Shown piece after piece: positions 16,545 through 25,000 of a stretch of 33,569 nt of DNA. The translations under genes and the position numbers were made by a program. The notes beneath the pieces are model-generated. The model ran no database searches. It had not been told where the DNA came from and saw only the letters and a list, made by a program, of their open reading frames with translations. Numbering within the stretch: the first letter of the stretch is position 1; each line of letters opens with the position of its first letter. Source of the stretch: an uncultured Clostridia bacterium. Lineage in GTDB: Bacteria; Bacillota; Clostridia; Lachnospirales; Lachnospiraceae. The stretch lies in the NCBI GenBank assembly GCA_937896665.1, contig CALBNS010000127.1:1-33569 (forward strand), read 5' to 3'.

Positions 16545-17942
16545 ATGTACGAAACAATTGGTAAACTATTGACGAAAATTGATGATCTGGTGTGGGGTGT
16601 ACCCCTGATCGTGTTGATTCTTGCCGTGGGTATTTTCCTCACAGTAAGACTCCGCGCTATTCAGTTCACACAGCTGCTTAAGGCTATCAAACTACTTAAG
16701 GAAAATGAGTCTGATGGAGAAAAGGGTGAGGTTTCCGGCTTCGGAGCCCTGTGTACATCTCTTTCTGCAACCATTGGTACCGGTAATATCGTTGGTGTAG
16801 CTACTGCGCTTGTAACCGGTGGACCGGGTGCATTATTCTGGATGTGGATTGCAGCACTGGTGGGAACCGCTACTAAGTTTTCCGAGTGTATGTTGGCCCT
16901 GAAATATCGCAAAATCGCGGAGGACGGACATGTCATCGGTGGACCTTTCTACTACATTGAAAGAGGTATGGGCCCCAAGTGGAAATGGCTGGGTAAGGTA
17001 TTCGCCTTCTTTGGCGTAGGCGTTGGTCTATTCGGTATCGGTACTTTTACTCAGGTAAATGGTATCTCAAGTGCGGTGAACAACTTTTTTGACCCTAACA
17101 AAACTTGGAACGTTTCTGTATTTGGTAATACTTATTCTTGGACTGTTGTAATTACTGGCGTGATTCTGACCATTTGCGTTGGTCTGGTTATCATCGGTGG
17201 TTTAAAGAGAATTACCAGAGTGGCAGAGGTTATCGTGCCTTTCATGGCAATTCTGTATGTGATTTCTGCACTGCTTGTTGTGATTTTCAACATCACAAAG
17301 GTACCTGCAGCTGTGGTTGAGATTGTACAGTCCGCTTTTGGTATGCGTGCTGCAGCAGGCGGTACTCTGGGTGCCATTATGGTGGCTATGCAGAAGGGTA
17401 TCGCACGTGGTATTTTCTCCAATGAGGCCGGTCTTGGTAGCGCACCTATCGCAGCAGCTGCTGCAGTAACAGAAGAGCCTGTAAAACAGGGCTTGATTTC
17501 CATGATGGGAACTTACATTGACACCATCGTTATCTGTACTTTAACTGGTCTGATCATCGTCATTACCGGCGCATGGGATATGGGACTGGAAGGCGTAGCA
17601 GTTACAACTAAGGCTTTCCAGATGGGACTTCCTTTCCCTGAACAGTTGTCTGCCTTCATCCTGATGGTATGCCTGGTGTTCTTCGCTTTCACAACCATCC
17701 TTGGCTGGAACTACTACAGTGAAAGATGTCTGGAGTACTTGACAGGCGGCAACATGAAGGTGGTAAAAGGCTACAGATGGTTATACATCTTAGCAATCTT
17801 CATTGGCCCTTACATGACAGTTGCAGCAGTTTGGACCATCGCCGACATCTCCAACGGTCTGATGGCACTGCCTAACATCGTAGCACTGCTGGCATTAAAT
17901 GGTGTGATTGTGGCTGAAGTGAAGAAGTATTTGGGAAAATAA
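16545..17942 (+). CDS. Sodium:alanine/glycine symporter, AGCS family
   Basis: A 465-residue inner-membrane symporter of the AGCS (AlsT/DagA) family. The family signature GFGALCTSLSATIGTGNI lies near residues 65-85, and GGPGALFWMW follows. About ten or eleven hydrophobic segments are seen, with the usual IARGIFSNEAGLGSAPIAAA block near the middle. These carriers import glycine or alanine with sodium. Start: ATG at 16545, with AAGGAGAG upstream. It lies directly under a glycine riboswitch and its terminator, which argues that glycine is a physiological substrate. The next element is a large inverted-repeat structure. The ORF is intact, and codon use looks more GC-rich than in the defence region. 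Confidence 0.92.
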   Translation: MYETIGKLLTKIDDLVWGVPLIVLILAVGIFLTVRLRAIQFTQLLKAIKLLKENESDGEKGEVSGFGALCTSLSATIGTGNIVGVATALVTGGPGALFWMWIAALVGTATKFSECMLALKYRKIAEDGHVIGGPFYYIERGMGPKWKWLGKVFAFFGVGVGLFGIGTFTQVNGISSAVNNFFDPNKTWNVSVFGNTYSWTVVITGVILTICVGLVIIGGLKRITRVAEVIVPFMAILYVISALLVVIFNITKVPAAVVEIVQSAFGMRAAAGGTLGAIMVAMQKGIARGIFSNEAGLGSAPIAAAAAVTEEPVKQGLISMMGTYIDTIVICTLTGLIIVITGAWDMGLEGVAVTTKAFQMGLPFPEQLSAFILMVCLVFFAFTTILGWNYYSERCLEYLTGGNMKVVKGYRWLYILAIFIGPYMTVAAVWTIADISNGLMALPNIVALLALNGVIVAEVKKYLGK

Positions 17943-17944
17943 GA

Positions 17945-18075
17945 TAGCAAGCCCCGTTCCTAAGGTAAGTGAAAGCCACATAAACTCCGGATTGATAGTG
18001 CTTATGTAGCTTCTTGGGGGTGAACATAATGAGTTCACCCCTTCTCAGGATAAATCTAACGATTGGGGCTTGCTA
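17945..18075 (+). terminator. Multibranched inverted-repeat structure, terminator of the symporter
   Basis: An 11-base perfect outer stem (TAGCAAGCCCC 17945-17955 with GGGGCTTGCTA 18065-18075) encloses two further stems: AGC-C-ACATAA (17974-17983) with TTATGT-A-GCT (18002-18011), and GGGGTGAAC (17017+1000, i.e. 18017-18025) with a perfect GTTCACCCC (18033-18041). ATTTTTATT follows on the plus strand. It is far more elaborate than a simple terminator and could be a mobile palindrome or structured RNA. It sits between convergent genes. Confidence 0.6.
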
Positions 18076-18082
18076 ATTTTTA

Positions 18083-18493
18083 TTAAATTATCTTTCCTTC
18101 CAAGTGGTCTATCTCGTGCTGACAAATCTGTGCTATCCAGCCTGTCAGTTTTTGTTTTCGTTTCTGCCATGAGAAATCATAATACTCTACTTCAATATTT
18201 TGGTATCTAATTGTCTTACGGACACCCTCTAGAGAAAGACACCCCTCTTCCGCTTCGTATGATGTATCTCTTTTTGTAATTACCGGATTAAACATAACTA
18301 CATCCATGATTCCCATATTTACAATAATAATATTTTTTCTTACTCCAATCATATTCGCAGCCATGCCAACACAATGCTCTCTATTTGCCTGTAGTGTATC
18401 CTGCAAATCTCTTCCAATTGGTAAGTCTTCCTTTGATGCCGGTTCCGATTTCTGTCCAAGGAACAATATGTCTCTCATAATAGGTTTAATCAT
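18083..18493 (-). CDS. def: Peptide deformylase (short clostridial type)
   Basis: A 136-residue metalloenzyme that removes the formyl group from nascent N-terminal Met. Motif 2 EEGCLSLEG (Cys85) and motif 3 QHEIDHLEG (His126, Glu127, His130) give the metal ligands and catalytic Glu. Motif 1 reads CVGMAANMIG, where canonical deformylases have GxGxAAxQ, so the conserved Gln (residue 48) is Met and the first Gly is Cys. I recall the same variant in other short clostridial deformylases, so it is probably a family form. The start at 18493 has GAAGGAAAA upstream. It lies downstream of the Nudix gene with a 42-base gap; an operon is likely. Confidence 0.85.
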   Translation of the reverse strand: MIKPIMRDILFLGQKSEPASKEDLPIGRDLQDTLQANREHCVGMAANMIGVRKNIIIVNMGIMDVVMFNPVITKRDTSYEAEEGCLSLEGVRKTIRYQNIEVEYYDFSWQKRKQKLTGWIAQICQHEIDHLEGKII

Positions 18494-18535
18494 AGCAGTT
18501 TTCCTTCAAAATAATTTTTATGAATCACAGATACT

Positions 18536-18928
18536 TTAAAATATATATTCTTTCATTTTTTCAATCAATCCCCAATCGGCCGGCAGCCAATCCACACTAT
18601 CCAAAGTCTCTTTGGTCAACCATTTTGCCGCTTCATGCTCTTTTAAAATCAAATCTCCACATTTAAGTTTACAAATAAAACAATCCATGGATAAATGGAA
18701 CTCGGGATAATCATGTTCGACCGTGTCAAATAATTCAATAATTTCAATTTCTGTATCCAGTTCTTCTTTGATTTCCCTCACAAGCGCATTTTCTGGTGTC
18801 TCACCAACTTCTACCTTTCCGCCTGGAAATTCCCAACCATCTTTAAATTCTCCATAACCACGTTGAGTTGCAAAAATTTTCTCTCCATCCATAATAATGG
18901 CTGCTGCCACTTTAATTATCTTCATCAC
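18536..18928 (-). CDS. Nudix hydrolase, MutT-like (8-oxo-dGTP diphosphatase type)
   Basis: A 130-residue Nudix protein. The Nudix box is GGKVEVGETPENALVREIKEEL at residues 36-57, with the catalytic REIKEE part intact; the usual Gly after EEL is Asp58. The WEFPGGK lead-in and the small size fit MutT-type sanitation of oxidised nucleotides. It is cytosolic and is probably co-transcribed with def. Substrate preference cannot be read from the sequence. Confidence 0.85.
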   Translation of the reverse strand: MMKIIKVAAAIIMDGEKIFATQRGYGEFKDGWEFPGGKVEVGETPENALVREIKEELDTEIEIIELFDTVEHDYPEFHLSMDCFICKLKCGDLILKEHEAAKWLTKETLDSVDWLPADWGLIEKMKEYIF

Positions 18929-18960
18929 TTTTCCCCATTACTTCTAGCCAAGAGCCTATA

Positions 18961-19212
18961 CTACTTTCTTTTAAAGCTATTGATAATATTTTTTCCTATA
19001 ACCATAAATGTAATAAATCCGCTGAACAGAAATAAGAATCCCATAGGTAATAAGGAAAAGTTTTCATGCAAAATCCCTTGTGCGTCTATGTATTCTACTG
19101 ACACAGCTTTTAGGATAATACAAGCTATACCTATACACAATAATATGCCACCAATACCTAAAGATATTACATTGATTCCACACTGTCTCCACTCAATCGT
19201 CCTTTTAATTAT
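18961..19212 (-). pseudogene. DUF3955-like small membrane protein without a usual start codon
   Basis: The frame is open for 83 codons and reads as a DUF3955 protein: an N-terminal hydrophobic segment (INVISLGIGGILLCIGIACII), the family-type middle YIDAQGILHENF, and a second hydrophobic stretch (LLPMGFLFLFSGFITFMVI), then a basic tail. There is no ATG, GTG or TTG before the first membrane segment. The frame begins after a stop that overlaps the end of an upstream ORF, with GAGGAG nearby. It is either a gene that lost its start or one using ATA/ATT by coupling. Confidence 0.5.
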
Positions 19213-19445
19213 TCAGCAAATAACTCCTCATCACCATCTCCTACATCGAGTTTACCCGTCTCAAAAATACCGAATAACCCGGTGAATCGAAAACCAACAT
19301 AGAGTTTGCCACTTTGCGCTTCGGCATAATATCCAATGAACCGCTTTGGAGAAAGGAAGGGATAGAATCCACGAATCTCCAAGTATTCATCTGTAACCGT
19401 GCCCTGTTCAATCCCGGCACTCTGGCAGGCATCGAATCCTCTCAA
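19209..19445 (-). CDS. Hypothetical short ORF, unrecognised
   Basis: A 78-codon frame (middle text TDEYLEIRGFYPFLSPKRF, end DEELFAE). It ends against the DUF3955-like frame. I recognise no domain and see no clear ribosome site; a second open frame overlaps it. It could be debris or an upstream part of the same broken locus. Low confidence that it is a real gene. Confidence 0.2.
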   Translation of the reverse strand: MRGFDACQSAGIEQGTVTDEYLEIRGFYPFLSPKRFIGYYAEAQSGKLYVGFRFTGLFGIFETGKLDVGDGDEELFAE

Positions 19446-19622
19446 TTACCATCCATAGCATCCTGCAGGAAAGTAAGGCTAATCTCTATTTATACCATTA
19501 TATTATTTTACGTTGTGAATAACAAGGTGTTTTGACGAAATGACTCTTGCGCGCAATAGCAGCTACAAAGAATATATCATAAGATCTCGGATAAAAATCA
19601 TTCAATTATTTTTACTTTTCTC

Positions 19623-19651
19623 TTGACTTTACTCTGCTAATTCGCTAACAT
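19623..19651 (+). promoter_or_regulatory. Promoter of the amino-acid ABC importer operon
   Basis: TTGACT (19623-19628), a 17-base spacer and TAACAT (19646-19651), with a TATAAA close behind, lie about 40 bases ahead of the ATG at 19693. The rest of the 19446-19622 gap shows nothing I can support. Confidence 0.65.
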
Positions 19652-19692
19652 ATAAAAGTCTTATAATTTAAACAAAAAAAGGAGAACACATT

Positions 19693-20478
19693 ATGAAAAA
19701 AGTATTAGCACTTGTAATAAGTATTGTTACAATTTTATCTCTCACAGCCTGTGGATCAGGTAAAAAGGCACAGACAGACATGGAATATGTCAAAGAAAAA
19801 GGTACTTTAGTTGTAGGTATTACGGAATTCGAACCAATGGATTATCAAGATACGAACGGCGAATGGATCGGTTTTGACGCAGATATGGCAAAAGCCTTTG
19901 CAAAGAGCCTCGGTGTAGAAGTAGAATTTGTAAAAATCGATTGGGACAACAAAATCATGGAACTTGACGGAAAAACCATCGACTGTGTATGGAATGGTAT
20001 GACTCTGGTAGACGAAGTTTTAGCAGGAATGGAGTGTTCTAAACCATACTGCAGCAATGCACAGGTTGTAATCGTTCCGGCTGACAAGGCTGACCAATAT
20101 CAGACAACAGAAAGTCTTTCAGGCTTAACCTTTGCTGTAGAATCAAAAAGCGCAGGAGAAGGCCAGGCGGAGGCACTGAAGCTTAACTATGTCTCTGTAA
20201 CAGCACAATCCGACGCACTGATGGAAGTTGCAGCCGGTACTTCTGATGCTGCTATCATTGATTCCTTAATGGCTGGTGCAATGGTTGGTGAAGGAACAAG
20301 TTATAAAGATTTGACTTACACAATTGGCCTTAACAGTGAAGAATATGGTGTTGGTTTCCGTAAAGGTTCTGACCTTGCGGCAGCTTTAAATGAATTCTTT
20401 GCAACAAGCTACAACGATGGTTCCATGATGGGATGTGCTAAAAAGTACGGCGTACAGGCTGCCATCATTGAACAGTAA
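19693..20478 (+). CDS. Amino-acid ABC transporter, substrate-binding lipoprotein
   Basis: A 261-residue family-3 solute-binding protein. The signal peptide ends in a lipobox LTAC with Cys20, so it is anchored to the outer face of the membrane. The N-lobe begins GTLVVGITEFEPMDYQD, with GEWIGFDADMAKAFAKSLG, typical of polar amino-acid binders (Gln/His/Arg/cystine type). The ligand is not clear from sequence. GGAG lies eight bases ahead of the ATG. It is the first gene of a three-gene operon and has its own promoter. Confidence 0.9.
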   Translation: MKKVLALVISIVTILSLTACGSGKKAQTDMEYVKEKGTLVVGITEFEPMDYQDTNGEWIGFDADMAKAFAKSLGVEVEFVKIDWDNKIMELDGKTIDCVWNGMTLVDEVLAGMECSKPYCSNAQVVIVPADKADQYQTTESLSGLTFAVESKSAGEGQAEALKLNYVSVTAQSDALMEVAAGTSDAAIIDSLMAGAMVGEGTSYKDLTYTIGLNSEEYGVGFRKGSDLAAALNEFFATSYNDGSMMGCAKKYGVQAAIIEQ

Positions 20479-20514
20479 TCATTACGATAGAAACTAAAAA
20501 GGCAGGATATACAT

Positions 20515-21201
20515 ATGGAACAGATACTGGAACAAATGCCGATTGTCATAAATGCATTGAATGTCGGCTTTCTACAGACCTTAAAACTCTTCTTTATTAC
20601 GTTAATAGGCGCGTTCCCGCTCGGTTTGATCATTGCGTTTGGTTCGATGTCCCGTTTCAAACCACTTAGTTATTTCACAAGAATTATTGTTTGGATCATA
20701 AGAGGTACTCCTCTTATGATTCAACTTTTGATTGTTTACTATTTCCCGGGTCTGGTATTTAAGAACCCAATTTGGGGTAGCGGAGAATCCGGCCGTTTTC
20801 TTGCAGCAGCTGTATCGTTTATTTTTAACTATGCCTGCTACTTTTCAGAAATTTACCGTGGTGGAATTCAGAGCGTACCTGCAGGACAGGAGGAAGCCGG
20901 TCTCGTACTTGGCATGACAAAGCGCCAGATTTTCTTTAAAGTTACATTGCTCCAAATGATAAAACGAATTATTCCACCAATGTCAAATGAAATTATTACA
21001 TTAGTAAAAGATACTTCTCTTGCCCGCATTATTGCACTACAGGAAATCATTTGGGCAGGGCAAGCGTTTATGAAGGGTTCACGTGGCATTTCCGGTGCCA
21101 TCTGGCCACTCTTCTTTACCGGTGTTTATTATTTGATATTTAATGGTATACTTACCGTTCTTCTCGGACACTTAGAGAAAAAACTAGATTATTTTCGATA
21201 G
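20515..21201 (+). CDS. Amino-acid ABC transporter permease (HisM/GlnP type)
   Basis: A 228-residue integral membrane subunit with about five hydrophobic segments. The EAA loop, which contacts the ATPase, is visible as EEAGLVLGMTKRQIFFKV, and the GTPLMIQL block before it is typical of the family. It follows the binding protein by 36 bases and precedes the ATPase by 14. It probably works as a homodimer, as only one permease gene is present. Confidence 0.9.
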   Translation: MEQILEQMPIVINALNVGFLQTLKLFFITLIGAFPLGLIIAFGSMSRFKPLSYFTRIIVWIIRGTPLMIQLLIVYYFPGLVFKNPIWGSGESGRFLAAAVSFIFNYACYFSEIYRGGIQSVPAGQEEAGLVLGMTKRQIFFKVTLLQMIKRIIPPMSNEIITLVKDTSLARIIALQEIIWAGQAFMKGSRGISGAIWPLFFTGVYYLIFNGILTVLLGHLEKKLDYFR

Positions 21202-21215
21202 GAGGTGCGTAAGAG

Positions 21216-22001
21216 ATGTCCATTTTAGAAGTAAAAAATATATACAAACGTTTTGAACGTACCGAAGTCTTAAAGGATGTCAGCTTCTCTTTAGAGAAGG
21301 GGCAGGTTGTTTCGATTATCGGTTCTTCCGGGAGCGGAAAGACTACTCTTCTTCGATGTCTGAATTTTTTGGAACGCCCGGATAAAGGAATCATCCGTGT
21401 CAATGGAGAGACTCTGTTTGACGCAACCGATTCTGCAACACAGTTAGAATCCCAGATAAGAAAGAAACGACTGCATTTTGGACTTGTTTTTCAATCTTTT
21501 AATCTATTTCCTCAATATACTGCACTCCAGAATGTGATGCTTGCCAAGGAACTATTGGCAAGAGAACTTCCTGATTACAAGGAACGAAAAAAACAGATTC
21601 ACGACGAAATTGAAGCACAGGCGAAAGCACTTTTAGACCAAATGGGACTTTCTAATCGTATGGGGAATTACCCACATCAGCTTTCCGGCGGACAATGTCA
21701 GCGTGTTGCAATTGCTCGGGCTCTTGCACTCCAGCCGGATATCCTATGTTTTGATGAACCTACTTCTGCTCTTGATCCTGAGCTTACCGGGGAGGTCTTA
21801 AAGGTTATAAAAGGATTGGCTGATCAAAACACAACGATGATTATCGTAACTCATGAGATGGCATTTGCAAGAGATGTTTCCAACCATGTTATTTTCATGG
21901 ATAATGGATATATTTTAGAGCAGGGTGAACCAAGTCAGGTCTTTGAGAATCCAAAAGAAGAAAGAACAAAGCAATTTCTCAGCCGTTTCCATCAGGGATA
22001 A
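21216..22001 (+). CDS. Amino-acid ABC transporter ATPase (GlnQ type)
   Basis: A 261-residue ATPase. Walker A GSSGSGKTT is at 36-44, Q-loop FQSFNLFPQ near 92-100, signature LSGGQ at 156-160, Walker B ILCFDEP near 176-182, and the switch His in VTHEMAFA. AGGAGGTGCG lies before the ATG. It powers uptake by the upstream permease and binding lipoprotein. It carries a charged insertion near 110-135 (ELPDYKERKKQIHDEIEAQ), common in this group. The operon ends here. Confidence 0.92.
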   Translation: MSILEVKNIYKRFERTEVLKDVSFSLEKGQVVSIIGSSGSGKTTLLRCLNFLERPDKGIIRVNGETLFDATDSATQLESQIRKKRLHFGLVFQSFNLFPQYTALQNVMLAKELLARELPDYKERKKQIHDEIEAQAKALLDQMGLSNRMGNYPHQLSGGQCQRVAIARALALQPDILCFDEPTSALDPELTGEVLKVIKGLADQNTTMIIVTHEMAFARDVSNHVIFMDNGYILEQGEPSQVFENPKEERTKQFLSRFHQG

Positions 22002-22029
22002 CTTCAATAAATATAATTTTCTATTTTAA

Positions 22030-22053
22030 ATGGGCAGTCGAAATACTGCCCAT
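22030..22053. terminator. Hairpin between the ABC operon and the surface-protein gene
   Basis: ATGGGCAGT (22030-22038) and ACTGCCCAT (22045-22053) form a perfect nine-base stem with a six-base loop. It sits between convergent genes and probably terminates both; the T-tracts are weak on either side. Confidence 0.6.
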
Positions 22054-22075
22054 AATTCATTTACTCACTTTTTCA

Positions 22076-25000
22076 TCACAACCACTGTCCACTGGAATTC
22101 ACATAGTAACTTCCTACCCATGTACTTGCTGCCATTTGACCTGATGAATAGAAATAATACCAACTTCCATTAATTCTTTTCCATCCAGTCACCATTGCCC
22201 CGCTCGACTCCATGTAGTACCAATAGTTTCCTATGTGCACCCAGCCAGTCGCCATTGCTCCACTTGATCTCATGTAATACCATGTGCTTCCTACCTGTAC
22301 CCAGCCAGTTGCCATTGCTCCATTCGATCTCATGTAATACCATGTGCTTCCTACCTGTACCCAGCCAGTTGCCATTGCTCCATTCGATCTCATATAATAC
22401 CATGTGCTTCCTACCTGTAGCCAGCCAGTTGCCATCGTTCCATTTGATCTCATGTAATACCAAACACCATTTACCTTCTGCCATCCGGTTGTCATTTTTC
22501 CTTCATTTGTGAAATAATACCAGCTTCCACCTATCTTCTGCCATCCGGTTAGGTTTTCACCTTGAAGGTCTCTGTAATACCAGACTCCATCAACGAGTGT
22601 CCATTTGTTACCGTCTGTGGCTTCAAATACAATTTTATTATTCTTGGCAAATGTTTTAGCATAAGAGTCTGATGTTCCATAAATTGTAAGTTTTGATGTA
22701 TTCACAGCATGCAGTGCATCTTTAGAAATACTTGTCACAGTGGCTGGTATATATAATTTCTTCAGATTGCTGCAATTATTAAATGCATATGCCGGAATCT
22801 TTGTAATTCCTTTTTCCAATACTACTGTCTGCAAATTATCTTTGAATGACAATGATGCTGTATCCAAAATAGCAGTACCTGCAATATTTATTTCTGTCTT
22901 ACCATGTGGTACAGTTAACAACTGTGTTTTATTGTAATTATACACTGCACCATCATATGAAGAAAACTTCTTATTTCCTGTTTCAACCTGAATATTCTTT
23001 AAATAAGTATTTGAAAATGTCATTTTCGAATCATACTCTGTAGTTTTTGCAGGTATTGTATAGCTCTCAGATGTTTTTTGTGATGGATATAATAATAATT
23101 GACTCATATCCTTTGTAAACAATACGCCGTCTTTCGCTGCATATTTTACATTGCCGGATGCAACACTCACTGATTTCAATGTATCGCTGTCCACAACAAC
23201 AATATTTTCGATGTTTTCTCCAACATATATACTTTCCACACCATATTTTTTATCCAATAACTCGTTGGAAACTGTCTTAACCTTTAAGTCCTTATACATA
23301 TTTGGAACAATTACATTTTTACTTCCAGTTGTTCCAATCACTGCAACTCCACTCTCATAGCCTAAAACATTTCCCTTATCATCTGCTACTGAAGCACTGC
23401 AAACTTTTCCTACAAAATGATCTTTCAGAAAATCTTCCGCACCGATATCAAAATATCCCCAGATTGCATCCGAATAGAACCAGCCTTTCTCTGTATAAAT
23501 TGCGTTCCACTCATGTGCCCCCTGCGGTGTAGTTCCTGTTATACAAACAGCTGGAACACCTGCCAGATTCAGCATTGCTTTGTATAAATTTGCGAATCCG
23601 CCACATACTGCCTTCTTTATCGTAAAGACATCATATGGTGCAATTCCAATTGTGGATGTAGAATTATCTGCAACACCGATATTCGTTCTAATCCATTGGA
23701 AAATAGCCTCTGCCTTCTCATAGTCAGTCATACCACTTTTCACAATCTCTTTATCTATACAAGCTTTGATTGTTGCTGCCTGTGTACTTGTCATTGGAGC
23801 CAAAGTCTGATCCCACGTATTAGTTGTTCCTAAATCACAGTAACTTAAGAATTTCAAATCTTCTTGTTCATATGTAATGGTAGTATTGCCGCTTTCCCTT
23901 ACTGTAATATAATTCTCTGCCAGGACCTTCTGATAATTTCCACCAACCTTCACTTCAATGACATTCTTTTCGTCAACATCAGCAGTCAGATACTTAGCTG
24001 GAATTGTAAAATATTCAGTCGCAGTAGTTCCAAGTGTCACATTCCCGATCATCTTACCATTCACATAAATATTCGCAACCCCTCGCAAATCACTACTATA
24101 TACGGATAATTTCAATCCATTCTGCCCTGGTGCGACAACATCTGCAGGAGCACTCTTTGTTGTATCGGCCGGAAGTTGCTTTCCATCTAAAGTTGTTAAT
24201 GTCAATTCTAAATTGGTCGCCGGAGTAAAAAACTCATTCGTAAGTGTATCCTCTGTCGCCATCTTTGTATCCAGCCATGCTATATGACTAGTTAACCACT
24301 CGCTTAATCCTCTTACATCTTTGTCAAAACTCTGCTTATAAGGCCATATTTTAGAGTTATTTTTTCCAGATTCTGAAATCAACTCATAATACTCATTAAT
24401 CTTTGGCACCAAGCCGGCAATCGCAGTATCATGGATTTCCCAGTATCTTTCCTGGGCTTTCATCAAGAAATACGGGTCGTGTACCAGATTTTTATACCAC
24501 ATATTTCTCTGAGCGTTTCTATCAAAAAACAAAGTTGCCCATTGGTCTGTGTACCATGTATCTCCTTCCCCATTCGAGCTGTAATCCATATCCCACATGG
24601 GTCCCATCTTCACAAGTTCATCAGTGTCCTTATACATATAGGTACTTTTCTTATTAAATTCTTCGTTAAAGAAGATTTCATTAATAAGCCAATAATCTAC
24701 AAGTGCATCAAAATCAAACAACTCGCTGTAATGCAGCTTTTCTCCGTCATATTCAGCCACATAATCATCCGAGTTCACAGCATCTTCAAAGCTTTGGATA
24801 TAATTTTGTACATATGATATCATATCCTTATTTGTACTTACAAACTCAGGGTTCTTAAACATAATTGGCTGTCCGTTATTCGTTTTGAAACGGGAAACCT
24901 CATCAAAATACTCATCTAATTCCATAAGATATCCACCATTAATAGATGGAATCTCAATACCGTATTCATCTACATTATAAATTTTGCCCCCAAAGGCCAC

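Noticed and set aside
18863..19285. A 140-codon plus-strand ORF.
   Set aside because: It is antisense to the Nudix 5' end and the DUF3955-like frame; no ribosome site or recognisable domain.
22261..22440. The 60-bp periodic repeats as a CRISPR array.
   Set aside because: Units are contiguous and coding with no unique spacers; no cas genes are seen.
22195..22512. Repetitive ORFs on both strands in the 60-bp repeat area.
   Set aside because: They are frame shadows of the WYY wall-binding repeats.
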